DNA of 64,000 nt from contig OY783199.1 of NCBI GenBank assembly GCA_963678675.1, forward strand, positions 10,996,356 through 11,060,355, read 5' to 3'. The stretch comes from Xiphydria camelus (Eukaryota; Arthropoda; Insecta; Hymenoptera; Xiphydriidae). The notes beneath the pieces are model-generated. The model was given only the letters and a program-made list of their open reading frames with translations. It ran no database searches and was not told the origin of the DNA. This document shows, one piece after another, positions 44,560 through 55,246 of this stretch; positions within the stretch are counted from its first letter, which is position 1, and each line of letters begins with the position of its first letter. The translations under genes were made by a program, and so were the position numbers.

Positions 44560-44750
44560 GGATACTCGTGTTGCCAACATGTTGCCAACATTTTGTATCC
44601 CGGTTTGTACCTACATTCGGATAGTGGCTGTTGCCGAGTATCCGTCGGCGAGTTGCAAGTCGGCGGGATACATGTTGACAACACCGGATTATCGTGTTGC
44701 CAACACCGGATTATCGTGTTGCCAACATTTTTGTATCCCGGTATAGACTT
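44560..44750. repeat. Short direct repeats
   Basis: CACCGGATTATCGTGTTGCC is present twice in a row (about 44692 and 44714) and GTTGCCAACAT.TTTGTATCCCGG occurs at 44580 and 44719. Non-coding. Confidence 0.6.
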
Positions 44751-44887
44751 ACCTTAACGGAAGGAGTGTAAACATAAGAAGGCATATTCGAGACGATTAC
44801 AATATTTTATGAGTCGCATAAGACGGTAGGAATCAAGGCCGGGTCCAGATGGAAGCGAAGACTTGTGCTACTTTTTCTGAAGTAAAA

Positions 44888-45087
44888 NNNNNNNNNNNNN
44901 NNNNNNNNNNNNNNNNNNNNNNNNNNNNNNNNNNNNNNNNNNNNNNNNNNNNNNNNNNNNNNNNNNNNNNNNNNNNNNNNNNNNNNNNNNNNNNNNNNNN
45001 NNNNNNNNNNNNNNNNNNNNNNNNNNNNNNNNNNNNNNNNNNNNNNNNNNNNNNNNNNNNNNNNNNNNNNNNNNNNNNNNNNNNNNN
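44888..45087. other. Assembly gap (200 N)
   Basis: Exactly 200 N. A round number suggests a placeholder, so true size is unknown. ORFs spanning it are meaningless. Confidence 0.98.
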
Positions 45088-45321
45088 AGAAATGTTTACA
45101 CCACGTTTCGAAAATTTCAGTGTTCGAAAATGTATATGTAAATAGTTTAAATGCGGTTGAAAAATGTAATAATTTAACAGTTTGAAAATCTATTTCAATA
45201 AAATACATGAGGAACATCGAAACGTTCTTGACCGAATATAGTGAGGTCTACTGTTCGACAGGGTAGAGCGAAAATGCTTTCGTGTGTCTGTCTATCTATC
45301 TGTGTTACGATAACTTTTTAA

Positions 45322-45404
45322 CACGTTGACTGCCACGCTGGTCCCATGGGATCAACAGGTAATGTACTTTAACCCAGTAGCGTTGGTGGCCGGCAGTCAA
45401 CGTG
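45322..45404. mobile_element. 83-bp TTAA MITE (piggyBac-type)
   Basis: CACGTTGACTGCC at the left pairs with GGCAGTCAACGTG at the right; TTAA flanks both sides (45318-45321, 45405-45408). TTAA duplication is diagnostic of piggyBac mobilisation. Confidence 0.9.
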
Positions 45405-45418
45405 TTAAACGCTTATAC

Positions 45419-45500
45419 CAATCTTGATGAAACTAGGTACATATGTTCCTTGATGAGGATCAACGAACACATGAACCTAGTTTCGTCAAGATCGGCAACA
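45419..45500. repeat. Hairpin next to the TTAA MITE
   Basis: CTTGATGAAACTAGGTACAT pairs with ATGAACCTAGTTTCGTCAAG across a short loop. GTTACGATAAC before the MITE and GGTTATCGTAAC after the hairpin also pair, so the MITE sits inside a larger inverted structure (about 45304-45535). Confidence 0.75.
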
Positions 45501-45539
45501 CAAACAATCGGCAAAGATAGGTTATCGTAACATAAACGC

Positions 45540-46302
45540 CGAGGAGCGCATCGACCTATGGTTGGGGGACGGGATCGGAAGGGTAGAAAGGGAATTATTC
45601 ATCGCCAACGTGGGTGAAGGTAGTATACGAAATGATGTTTTCTGACTTTAAGGTTGTTCACCCGTGACTGGTCACTTCGACATATTTTTTTAACATTTTT
45701 ATGGTAGATAGCTCAAAAAAATTAGCTACAAAATGAGCGAAACCCGACGACGATTGACCGTCTCAAACTTTAGTTATAAATTTTTGAAAATAATTAAACT
45801 TACATGTGTTTCGGGACTTCATCTATTTTAATTTTTTTTAAATCAACGGCTCGATATTTTTCAATGAAATGAAACATATAGTGTAGAAAACGTATCAATG
45901 AATACAGCAAAAAATAACGAAAATAATTGACCGTTTGGTTATCGAGAAATAATTAGTGAAAGTTCATTTATTTTGCTCAATGGCCGGGACGACTGATTTG
46001 AGAGCGCCAACTTGGCAACAGAACACAGAGCACAGCCTAAACGAGGTTAGGGAGCAGACGAAGAGGTTGAATAGAACCCGAGAGACACAGACTGCGCGCG
46101 GCTGCCACGGTCGCCACCATCCGGCGTTACTTGTATGCGTACGTATTCATGTATTGTACTTTTAGGTGTGCGTGAATAGAACGAAACTGTACCTCACAAA
46201 ACTTTTTGCTTCAACTCGGACCTTTTACTGACTGACCTTTACTGAGCGTAACGCTAACCCAGTGTCCAAAATTTTTACGTGTATTGTCTCGGTCGAACAA
46301 CC
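45540..46302. other. No gene recognised
   Basis: A/T-rich to 45950, then more balanced sequence. The 69-codon ORF at 45956-46165 has no recognisable domain or signal. Confidence 0.35.
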
Positions 46303-46306
46303 TTAA

Positions 46307-46516
46307 CACGTTCCCTGCCAGACCGTTTTTATGAAAAATACGCCCCACGCTTTACAATTGTATTGTTTTGTTTCTAGCGTATGCCTTACAATGAACACTT
46401 TCGAACGTACTCCCCCACTATGTGCGGATGACGCCATAAGGCGTCATCCCCAATATTTAAATGTTTTAACAAAATATCCCTTCCGCATAGAAGAAAGGTC
46501 ATCCGCAGCGAACGGG
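46307..46516. mobile_element. TTAA element with CACGTTCCCTGCC tip
   Basis: TTAA at 46303-46306 and 46517-46520. Left tip CACGTTCCCTGCCAGACCG, right tip GTCATCCGCAGCGAACGGG; the TIR match is about 8-10 bp. An internal direct/inverted GGATGACGCC..GGCGTCATCC hairpin is present near 46425. Same tip at 28135. Confidence 0.75.
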
Positions 46517-46520
46517 TTAA

Positions 46521-46697
46521 CACGTTGACTGCCGACAGTACGCAGACAGACGTTTATAATTGTAGTAACGACTCACGTAAGAATTTTTTCAAAATTCCTA
46601 TTCTTTACTAAATTACGTGCAAATGTAAAATTGCACGGCGGAGACGGCGTGCGCGGAGAGTTTTTTCTCGGTCTCGGCCGAGACGGCAGTGAACGTG
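46521..46697. mobile_element. TTAA element abutting the previous one
   Basis: CACGTTGACTGCCG at the left, CGGCAGTGAACGTG at the right, TTAA at 46517-46520 (shared with the neighbour) and 46698-46701. Inner part has CGGTCTCGGCCGAGAC palindrome. Confidence 0.85.
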
Positions 46698-46699
46698 TT

Positions 46700-46995
46700 A
46701 AACAGCGAACGCTGCGAAAGCGGTGCTGCCTGTGTAGATAGCCCAAAATTTTGCATAGACAATTTTGTAGACGATAAAATTTCAGATAAAAAAGTTCTCG
46801 AGCGGCTATATCTAAATATTCTTCCTGATCCAAATATTTTTATACCAACGTAATAGCATCGTCTTCGTTGAAATTTTGATTCAATGCTTTAAGGGTTCTG
46901 TTTCTAGTTGGAATATCTAGGAAAGCCGCCATGTTTAGATCAACTCTAGATGAAAGACGTAAAAATTTGCGACACGTCAGGACACATTCCCAGGT
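46700..46995. other. No feature recognised
   Basis: A/T-rich; ORF over 46573-46833 on the minus strand is mostly MITE antisense. Confidence 0.3.
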
Positions 46996-47914
46996 AGCCC
47001 ACTGACGTTAGAATAACGTCTCAGACGTTATTTTTTGGTCAGTATAGGGTTTCAGACGTCAGTTGTCGTAATATTAACGTCACAGGAGCGTCTTATTTAC
47101 TACGTTCCTTGGACGTCAAAAGTCGTCTTTTCGACGGAACTTTTCGTAATTTTTAATGACGAACGAGACTTAGAAAAATTTCGGCTCCTGCATATATAGG
47201 GACTTGAAAGTTTATTTGCGAATAAATGGATAAAAATTGTAATTTGTTCAATTATTAAATCAATAAATTACTTCATTTCGAGTCTCCAGAGTATGTTGAG
47301 CAAGTTATAAACTATACTGTTTATTAAAAAGCACAGATTATTAAATTAAATGAAAGACAATTAATTAATGTAGCATGAATAAACATTCATATAATTATTT
47401 ATTTATTAATATCAATTTGCGTCTATGCAAGAATATTTATCAAAAGATACAATCATAAATTTAGAAAGATATTGAGAAAAGAATAATATAATTATAAAAT
47501 CTTATTTATTCAAGCTCTTTCTTATTGACTGGAAAAGCAACATACATTTATTCATCAAACTTCATATGAACAGCAATAGTAATAATATTGTTAATAACAG
47601 GAGCGTGCAGCAGATGAGGACACTCGAAGACACAGACCGATCAACGAAGTTAAGCAGCAAAAAGTGCGGACAGTAAATGGATGGGTGACCGCTCACGGTG
47701 AAAAGATATACGTCAAACCTAACCTTTTAGAACCGTCATTCTTTACGTCATCACAACGCACGGTAGAACGTCATTATGACGTGATTTTTCTGACGTCGTG
47801 TGGATATGCAATTAGACCGTCTTTGCGACGTTAAAGTGGCGTCATATTTTTTGTCATCTGACGTCAGAATTGACCTTCAAAAAACGTCATTTCGATGTTA
47901 GTGTGCTCCCTGAG
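46996..47914. repeat. ACGTCA-rich inverted element containing a 5S-like piece
   Basis: The left end AGGTAGCCCACTGACGTTAG, then AATAACGTC, is weakly inverted at the right (ACGTCATTTCGATGTTAGTG, GCTCCCTGAG). GACGTCA/ACGTCA motifs are frequent near both ends and almost absent in the A/T-rich middle. Its TACGTTCC..GTCAAAAGTCGT segment recurs at 1-60. Confidence 0.5.
47601..47715 (+). pseudogene. 5S rRNA-like sequence (5S-derived repeat or pseudogene)
   Basis: CCGATCA.CGAAGTTAAGCAGC and GGATGGGTGACCGC are near-exact matches, in correct order and spacing, to the eukaryotic 5S rRNA internal control region (A box, intermediate element, C box). The first ~35 bases and the 3' tail are strongly diverged, and the GGGC loop segment is replaced with AAAAAGTGCGGAC. 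It is not a functional 5S gene; a 5S-headed SINE (SINE3-like) or a captured pseudogene fits. Confidence 0.7.
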
Positions 47915-47944
47915 TTAGTAGATATTTGTTCCCAGGTAGCAAAG

Positions 47945-49214
47945 TACACTACGCAACAAAATTATCGCAACAACTTATTTTACTAATGGTGAAACTTCGG
48001 AAGCCCGTAGCACAGCGAAAAATCATCGTATCCCTCTTTCTTTTTAATTAAAGCTTAAAATCTCAGCTTTACTATCCCAGTTTATTTTTCGATTTAAAGC
48101 ACCGAGATTAAGAGACCCTAAAAATTAAGGTCATCTTTTGAAACTTAAAAATTTGCAAAGTTTGCGCATTGAGACGGAGTTACAAACATTTTTTTTCAAA
48201 TTCTGATCACAGAAAATGAAAGTTCAACTCTTTACCTTTAATTTAAAAAAAAATGTTTACTTTCCGATTTTTCTACGCCATTCTACAGCGTTTTAAATAA
48301 AAAAACTGAAAATCCCGTTTTTTCCCCGTGTTACAGGGCTAATGTAACACGATAAATAATCATATTTTTTAAGACAAATGCATGGGCTTTATTGGAGCAT
48401 CGAAATGCATCGCTTTCATATGAATTTTTTCTCAAAGAACAGATGATGGCCTACAAAATTGTTCGATGTTCAGGAGTGAAAATACCGTTCAAACACGAAA
48501 CTTCCTATAGAACTCGTCCAGGTACACTTGTACAGTGTAACATACGTGCAATACCTTTTCGGCGACCTCTAACTTGGCCCCAATGTCCCGATGTTAATCG
48601 ATCAGTTATGGCGATCAACGTCTAACTTGGCCCCAATACCCCGTGTTAACTTACGAACGGCTTCTACATATGTAACTTCGCTCCAATGTCCCCATCTCGA
48701 TACCAAAATCTCTGAAGAAGTAGTCCAGGTATACCTGGACGCAATATACGACCTCCAATAATTCGAAACAAAAATGTATAAGTTCAAAAAAATTACGCAA
48801 TTGATGTTCAGTTGAGTAATACTCCCAAAAACCGGGATTTTCAGTTTTTTTTATTTAAAACGCTGTAGAATGGCGTAGAAAAATCGGAAAGTAAAAATTT
48901 GTTTTTAATTATAGGTAAAGAGTTGAACTTGTATTTTCTATGATCAAAATTTGAAAAAAAATTTTATAACTCCGTGTCAATGCGCAAACTGCAAATTTTT
49001 AAGTTTCAAAAGATGACCTTGATTTTCAGGGTCTCTTAATCTCTCGGCGCTTTAAATCGAAAAATAAACTTTGGGATAGTAAAGCTGAGATTTTAAGCTT
49101 TAATTTAAAAAAAAAAGATAGGGATACGATGATTTTTCGCTGTGCTACGGGCTTCCGAAGTTTGACAATTTTTAGAGTAAAATAAGTTGTTGCGATAATT
49201 TTGTTGCGTAGCGT
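47945..49214. mobile_element. 1.27-kb element with ~380-bp inverted arms
   Basis: ACACTACGCAACAAAATTATC at the left matches GATAATTTTGTTGCGTAGCGT at the right; arms 47945-48327 and 48834-49214 stay alignable throughout (TTTAAAGCACCGAG, ATGACCTT, TCCGATTTTTCTACGCCATTC). The ~500-bp centre holds three AACTTGGCCCCAAT-type motifs and a GTCCAGGTATACCTGGAC palindrome. No transposase. Confidence 0.9.
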
Positions 49215-49504
49215 AGTTCTATAATTTTAGAGTAATAGGAGTTTTATATTTTGTTAATGTTTTATAGTTGTATCTAGAACACTGAATCTGTTGCATTAAT
49301 GTGGCACATGACACTATTTTGCCTTCACAAACTGAATTGTTTTTTTAATTTGTTGCAAGAACGTTCTTAGAGCATAATTTATAGAGCATTTATAAGATAG
49401 CTGCTAATGTAGCCCTAAAAGTGTGTAGAGTAACACAATTTTATAGCAACGGTGCTTATAGAATCAAATTACTGTAAAACCGATACAAAATAGTCCGATA
49501 CTTC

Positions 49505-50412
49505 ACCTTCCACGACTGGCGTAACATTTTTGTAATCCATGACTGGCTGCGGACTGTGACTCCGCATACTAGATTTAGGGAAATTGCAGATTTGTTTGCA
49601 ATTATAATTGTTTATTTATAATGAAACATCAAAATAAGTAAACAACATTTACTTTGCAGGTTAAAATCGAATAGGAACATATTTTGTAGCACCATTAAAA
49701 ATTAACAAAAAAAAACTTAATATCTCTAAAACTAACTACTTAGAAAACCTAAAATCAATGCTTTTATTTAAAAATGCACAGAATAACTCATTTAAAGTTC
49801 AGATTGTTCGGTGTGATTTTCCGAGCTGTGGATGTGAAATGCTCCAAACACAAAAACTTCCCACATGTTATACAACAAAAACGCGTTGGTCGATTTTTTT
49901 TCCTGTCGCAGTAACTACAAACGAGACCGTAAATAGGTGCAATAATTCATCTCGCATGTGACACCGCCATTTTTAATTTCTAAATTTTGATAGAAAGTTC
50001 ATAATCATCTCCGGATACTCCAGACAGCAATATTAAATCAAATAAGGTTGCAAATAAGAAAATTTGTCTGCCGTATTGGCGCCGCCATTTTTAATTTGCT
50101 ACAAGACTCATAAAAAAGGTCTACATTACACAATAAAACAAAAACTGTTACTTACCTTCAAAAATATTTAAAACACAAATATTAGTACACAGGTCAAAAA
50201 TGGGATTGACTACTGGCAGCGGACTCTCGCTCAGCATTCGTTTGTTACACTAAAACAAAAACAACCTCCCACTTCAAACTCTCAGGGAATACTACTAATA
50301 TGACGCTCGAAGAATACTCATAACGCCCCAATTCGAGGAGTGGAGGGCTTAGTAGTAAACGGCAAATGAAAAGCGCTGCGGACTGAGAGTCCGCGCGCCA
50401 GTTGCGGAAGGT
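49505..50412 (-). mobile_element. ~0.9-kb nested element with piggyBac-like CRD remnant
   Basis: ACCTTCCACGACTGGCG at the left pairs with CGCCAGTTGCGGAAGGT at the right. Subterminal CTGCGGACTGTGACTCCGCA and CTGCGGACTGAGAGTCCGCG hairpins lie near each end. It carries the cysteine-rich remnant below. No TTAA was seen at the ends. Confidence 0.65.
49790..49960 (-). pseudogene. Cysteine-rich C-terminal fragment, piggyBac-like
   Basis: The minus strand reads CDRKKNRPTRFCCITCGKFL, then CLEHFTSTARKITPN. The C-C-x2-C-x4-C-x2-H spacing is that of the CRD at the end of piggyBac-type transposases. The rest of the gene is missing. Confidence 0.6.
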
Positions 50413-50689
50413 TTATAGAATTTATACCATCTCCTGTGACACTTTTATAAAATTATTCGGTAATGTCGCTTATAGTTCTTTATAGAACAATATTGTGTAA
50501 GGGGCTGCTAAGTTACAATTCTGCTGCAGACAAGAAATTACAAATATGGAAGCTGCTATCGAACTTAAGAGAAAAAGCTCTTTAAGGCAGTTATAGAGAA
50601 TAATAACACAGTTGTTATAAAATCATTATAGAGTAAATAAGTATATACAAACATTTTTGTTCCATAAAAAAACGCTATAGAACTACCAT

Positions 50690-51177
50690 ACCATAACCAT
50701 ACTTTTTATTTAACGCCATGTTTTAAGAGCTTATTTTGTTGTGTTGGGTGTACGAGTTTTGTACAGCTTATTGAAAATAATGTCATTATTAAGTAAATGG
50801 AAACGAGTAAAAAAAGTGGAGCATTTCGGAGGAAAACGAAAACAAATTTACGAAAACTTATTATGCGATAAATAGTATAAATAGTATTTCCGTAAATAAC
50901 ACTATATAACGTTTCTAAAAATGATTCCCAGGAGGTGACAGCATTACAAACAGATAGTGCCGTAGTGAGCAAAGAGGACAAAAATAGAATAGAGTTCGAC
51001 ACTACAGAAAAACAAGAAGATGACGAAGATATAATAAAAAGAATTGATTGGCTAATGGTCAAAATAATAACGAAGATGATTCTGTAATATCAGAGTTAGA
51101 AAAATGCAGAGTATACAAGGGATCTTCGGATGTGGGCAGTAAAATTCAATACATCACATTCGATGTTGAGGAATTTG
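50690..51177. other. Possible exon-like stretch, otherwise nothing
   Basis: After a CCCAG at about 50930, the plus frame EVTALQTDSAVVSKEDKNRI, EFDTTEKQEDDEDIIKRIDW stays open to 51088. It is acidic and looks protein-like but matches nothing I know. The long minus ORF over it (Ser/Leu-rich) is its antisense. Confidence 0.25.
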
Positions 51178-51860
51178 TTTAAAGTAGTATGGTCACTCTC
51201 CAAAGTGATCCTTGAGTGTCCGTAAAAGAAGTCATCAAAAACTATGATTTATAATTGAAAATTCTCTTTGTGAATTATAAAATTTATGACCATTAGAATT
51301 AGTAGATTATTTTGATTATTTTTCACTTATTATTCAAATAATGTGCCTCCTTTGACTAGCGTCTTTTTATGTGTGACAACGCATATTATCAATGGGCTCG
51401 TGGCCCAGTAGGGAAAACCACGATACACTCAAACGTTTGAGTATATCGTGGGGAAAACGAGATTTGAAATGCACGCTTGAACCCACTCCACTGACGCGAC
51501 GTTGCCGCATCTACTCGACACGCTATTTCCGAACAACGAGAAGCAGAAATTAATTATAACTAAAGTATCAAACGGTCAATAATTTGCATCAATGGTTGTA
51601 AATTTTCGTTTCTTTCTCAGTTTTTTTTGGTATGTTTTTGGTATTTTAATCTTGGATCTTACATACAAACCCCGAGAAATGTGATTTGCCCATAAGACTC
51701 TGGGTTATTTCCTACTTGGTAATTAATTTTTATCAAACATACTAAACACGGTCAATCTACCACAAATTGCACCAGGAGGTTTCTATTGATATTAACTTGT
51801 ATACAAAATTATTTCATATTTTAATCTTAGAAATCGATTCGTGACCATACTACTTTTAAA
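51178..51860. mobile_element. ~680-bp element with 19-bp TIRs
   Basis: TTTAAAGTAGTATGGTCAC at the left pairs with GTGACCATACTACTTTTAAA at the right. The interior has a perfect-looking hairpin at 51418-51451 and no coding region. Confidence 0.7.
51418..51451. repeat. 34-bp hairpin flanked by GGGAAAA direct repeats
   Basis: CCACGATACACTCAAA pairs with TTTGAGTATATCGTGG (one mismatch). GGGAAAA precedes and GGGGAAAA follows. Confidence 0.8.
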
Positions 51861-52052
51861 GTATTAATAAACGTTTACTGGATATTCTTCCTGAAGATCC
51901 AAGAATGCTTTTAAAGACTTGCCAGGCTGTCATTATGACTAAGGTTGGAAGTGGCAATTACTAGCATCATAGTTTCGAGGTTTGTTTGAGACAAGTCTTA
52001 TCATCAATTTTAGAATTAGTAAGTTTAGACTTACCCAAAAGTGTTAGTCTAT

Positions 52053-52296
52053 ATGTGACCTGATCTACGGAAAGGGGGCTTACGTGCTAAAACAAGTTTC
52101 TGAGAAAACAGTTGTTGAAGAAGATAAATAACTCCGGTTTGTCAGTTTCTCGTTAGTACGTTAGTTGTTGTGGTTTCTCTGCATCGCTCTCTGGTTTTCA
52201 TCATGAAAAAGAGCGGCTCAAACTATCTGAATCGGCAAAAAAGTGAAAAATGGTTTCTTGACACCTAAGCCCCCTTTTTGGTAGACCAGGTTACAT
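52053..52296. mobile_element. 244-bp MITE
   Basis: ATGTGACCTGATCTACGG at the left pairs with a GGTAGACCAGGTTACAT right end; AAGGGGGCTTA / TAAGCCCCCTT continue the arms. No coding content. Confidence 0.75.
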
Positions 52297-52385
52297 CTTT
52301 TCTTTCTTATATATAAAAATCAATGTTTGTATGTATGCTCCTTATGTCTATAACCCAAACTCCAAAACGGCTGGATAGATTTTAA

Positions 52386-52976
52386 CCTTTCGTTGCTCAC
52401 GTGGGGTGTAGGCTACACCCCAGCCTCCTTTTTTTGCATGCCACGCCTAGAGTTTTTTTTTCGAGATTGACACTTTCAGTACCTTTCATGAACATTTCAT
52501 TAAAAAATTTGGCACCAAAAGCGCAAGACAAAACCGATTTGTTTATCCAACAGAAAGCTGCAAAGAGTTAAAAAGTGATTTTTAACAATCTGTAATTAAT
52601 TTAATATTTAATATTTGTTTATAAAACTTGTTCCAATTTGTTAATTTGTCCTTCATTGATAAAACGAGAGCATGATAACTATCCTCAGTCTATTATTTAT
52701 ATACTCTCTTTTTATAAAAATCGACAGGGAGATCTGAGCGTTTGAAAACCGAGATCTCATGTACCGAGAATTCGAGTTTTGTTTTCCATAAGAAAATTAC
52801 GAAATTTAATTTTTTAAAATATTGAGATCATTAGGCAATATCTCAAGCTTTAAAATAAAAAAAAAGTATTACAAAATTTCAATTTTTCACTAAGAAAACG
52901 TTAATTTTTAACTGGGGTGTAGGGTACACCCCAGGTCAGCTCTTATGTTTCAAAAACCCACATGGGTAACGAAGGG
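52386..52976. mobile_element. 591-bp piggyBac-type TTAA element
   Basis: CCTTTCGTTGCTCACGTGGG at the left and CACATGGGTAACGAAGGG at the right, flanked by TTAA (52382-52385 and 52977-52980). Subterminal GGGGTGTAGGCTACACCCC and GGGGTGTAGGGTACACCCC hairpins mark both ends. Non-autonomous. Just upstream, AATGTTTGTATGTATGCTCC with TCCAAAACGGCTGGATAGAT is a common insect-repeat end. Confidence 0.9.
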
Positions 52977-52980
52977 TTAA

Positions 52981-53790
52981 TGAAATTTTGAGGGAACCTT
53001 AGATGAGCCAAGCGGGTGATCCTGTGAAGTTTGTTAGCGATTGGATCAACATAACCACCATGGTTTTGGTGAATGGGGGTTACGAATGCGTTCGCAGTCC
53101 CATACATTTCCCTCAAAACTACCTCTCAGTGTATCGAATTGTAAACCACGGCTACATCACGGAATTACTATATCTCTTTGAATCCAATATAATCACCAGT
53201 AATATTGTGAGTGCAGTATTAAATCATTTCAACTAACCGATACGGTTTAAATCCACCACTCTACGTTTTCGGTCACTATTCCTGTCACGCAGTAGTGCCT
53301 TCGGGATTTACGACCTCGAGGAGATCTACTCTTGATCGCACATGGTATAGTTATTAACTTGAAACTGAAGAAAAATGAGGCAAAAATCAATCGCTGTTTA
53401 GACTGTGCAGAGGGGGTCAGGTTTGTGTTGCTCGAGAGGATTTCTTCTGGCGATGGAAGCTATTGTTCGTATTATGAGGTGACGCAGTGTCGCACCTCCA
53501 CTAAGAGGACTGTTTAGTCTCACCATAAATCTAGCGTTTAGGACCCTTTTTTGGGTGTATCCGTAAGATATATGAGAAGCCAGACTAGAGGGCGCAGAGT
53601 TACTTGTGTGAGTTGTTTGTATTTCGTTTGCACATTTTCAGTTTCCGGATTTTACCGCGTCGAGTGGCCGGCTATACGGAGCTCGTGTAGTCTGCGATCG
53701 GAGTCGTGATTTTTCTCGAGTAACCACCATGCATTACTGTACATTCTTTTGTGTGTGTGCGTGTGGGTGTATGTGTGGGTGTATTAATTT
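52981..53790. other. Two short ORFs without recognisable domains
   Basis: A 77-codon ORF (53003-53236) and a 61-codon ORF (53332-53517) are complete with ATG but show no known motif. The region has balanced composition unlike flanking repeats and might be unique host sequence. A GT-rich microsatellite lies at about 53750-53785. Confidence 0.35.
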
Positions 53791-53792
53791 AT

Positions 53793-53990
53793 AACAAAAT
53801 ACCTAAAACTGATGCAGAACGAAGTCGAAAATGGAGAGAGAGAATTAAATTAGCAGAATCAAATATTGCTATATCTGCTAATGCAGATCAACACCAGTCC
53901 CAAACCCTGGAGAATGTAACAGATTTTCAAGTCCCTGGAGGATCCAATATATCGGTGAAAATACATCCAGTGAATATGATATTCCTTACA
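53793..53990 (+). pseudogene. TE-type N-terminal fragment (KTDAERSRKWRERIK)
   Basis: NKIPKTDAERSRKWRERIKL resembles the KTxAERxRxxRxR opening used by many arthropod transposon proteins. After about 60 codons no similarity remains and the reading enters a palindrome. No upstream start is convincing. Confidence 0.35.
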
Positions 53991-54020
53991 CTACATTTTG
54001 TGCCCATAAAAAAAAACACA

Positions 54021-54227
54021 AAACGTGTGGCCGCCACACGCGGAAGAAGTGAAATTTCGATATCAGTTTCTCTGAATTTGATTCCGGTGGTATTAGTTTC
54101 AATTGGCTCTACGAAGAAGCATTGTAAAAGACTTGTATAGAGCCGATTGAAACTAATACCACCGGAATCAAATTCAGAGAAACTGATATCGAAGTTTCAC
54201 TTCTTCCGCGTGTGGCGGCCACACGTT
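54021..54227. repeat. Near-perfect 207-bp palindrome
   Basis: AAACGTGTGGCCGCCACACG pairs with CGTGTGGCGGCCACACGTTT; ~90-bp arms (TTCTCTGAATTTGATTCCGG and complement) differ by very few bases around a ~25-base loop. Age must be low or gene conversion active. Confidence 0.9.
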
Positions 54228-55040
54228 TTTTTCAAGATATCAAGGTCATCGATATTATTTTAAATGGGTCGACATATTTTCATTGTCACAGTCTTGAAGC
54301 TTATAAGAGGATACATTCAGCAACTGTTAATATGATGACCTTCATTTGACTTTGAACGAGAAGAATCACGAAATGCGTGCCATGAATTCCAATACTTGTT
54401 CGAAGACGATAAATCAATGAATTTCAATGTCATTGGGATTGTGTGAAATGTTATTGTTTCTGATGATTATAAACAAACCTCCGAGGTATCTTGTTGGTTG
54501 TTGTTGAGGTTGTTTGTTGGTTGTTGAAAGTAAGGTTCAGCCGGTTTGGAAACCCAAGAGAGTCGAATACTCTTTGAGCGCACGTGGTCACAGAAAATCT
54601 TAAGAGAATTAAATTTAAAAATACGCGTGTTTTACACTATTCGATGCGCACAGAATTATTAATACTACGATGCACGACCTATGAAAAAGTTACCAGAGTG
54701 CGCGACGGTGGTTTATTAGGACCAAATATGGCGTACGTTTTTTTGCCTTTATCTGTTAAAATCGGCAAAAAATTAGTTTTTATTTGTATATTTGATACAA
54801 TTTATTTATTTTTTTGTATACAAATGAATTTTTATATTACAATTTACAATAAAAATACATAATACAACAAAAGTATACTTTTGGGAACTTTCATTTTCAA
54901 ATGTTAAAAAAAATAGAAAATCATTATAATTCCAAAAATAAAAATTAGTTTCTCAAAAAATAGTTCCAGCATTACAAAAAATAGAAAAAACTTAGGTGAA
55001 AAATTATACGTGCATAAACTGAAGCGCTTTCAACTTTGAC
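54228..55040. other. No gene recognised
   Basis: GTTGTTGGTTGTTG-like simple sequence near 54500; A/T-rich afterwards. The 92-codon ORF at 54584-54862 has no recognisable domain. Confidence 0.35.
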
Positions 55041-55045
55041 CTGAT

Positions 55046-55246
55046 TTATTGGCTGTGTTGCTCTATGCATTCCTCACAACAGGCTAAAATATACTCGATG
55101 TAGAGCCAGCATTTGCCGAATTTATTTTTAAAAAAGCGGGTTTCACACTTTTTGCGGTATTTGCAGTGACCTTTTTTGCTAGGTGGGGGATCAGGTTGAT
55201 TTTGAACTCTGGTTCCAGAGTGTCTAGCAACCGCGTTGCGAATATG
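55046..55246 (-). pseudogene. Cysteine-rich C-terminal fragment of a TE protein
   Basis: The minus frame ends IRNAVARHSGTRVQNQPDPP, PSKKGHCKYRKKCETRFFKN, KFGKCWLYIEYILACCEECI, EQHSQ and stops at 55046. The PP-x-KK-x-C-x4-C..C..CC-x2-C pattern recalls the terminal CRD of piggyBac-like transposases, with spacing unlike the other two examples here. Its 5' side is cut by the element at 55247. Confidence 0.5.

Larger units (their letters stand above)
49214..50686. repeat. Possible element with TAGTTCTATA tips and TTATAGA motifs
   Basis: GTAGTTCTATA at the left and TATAGAACTAC at the right are inverted. TTATAGA or its complement occurs about ten times, mainly within 150 bp of each end (49375-49460 and 50410-50640). 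It is interrupted by the element at 49505-50412. Putative. Confidence 0.45.

Noticed and set aside
50706..51062. 118-codon minus ORF resembling a membrane protein
   Set aside because: Ser/Leu richness is the antisense of an acidic/lysine-rich plus reading; no start context or homology seen.
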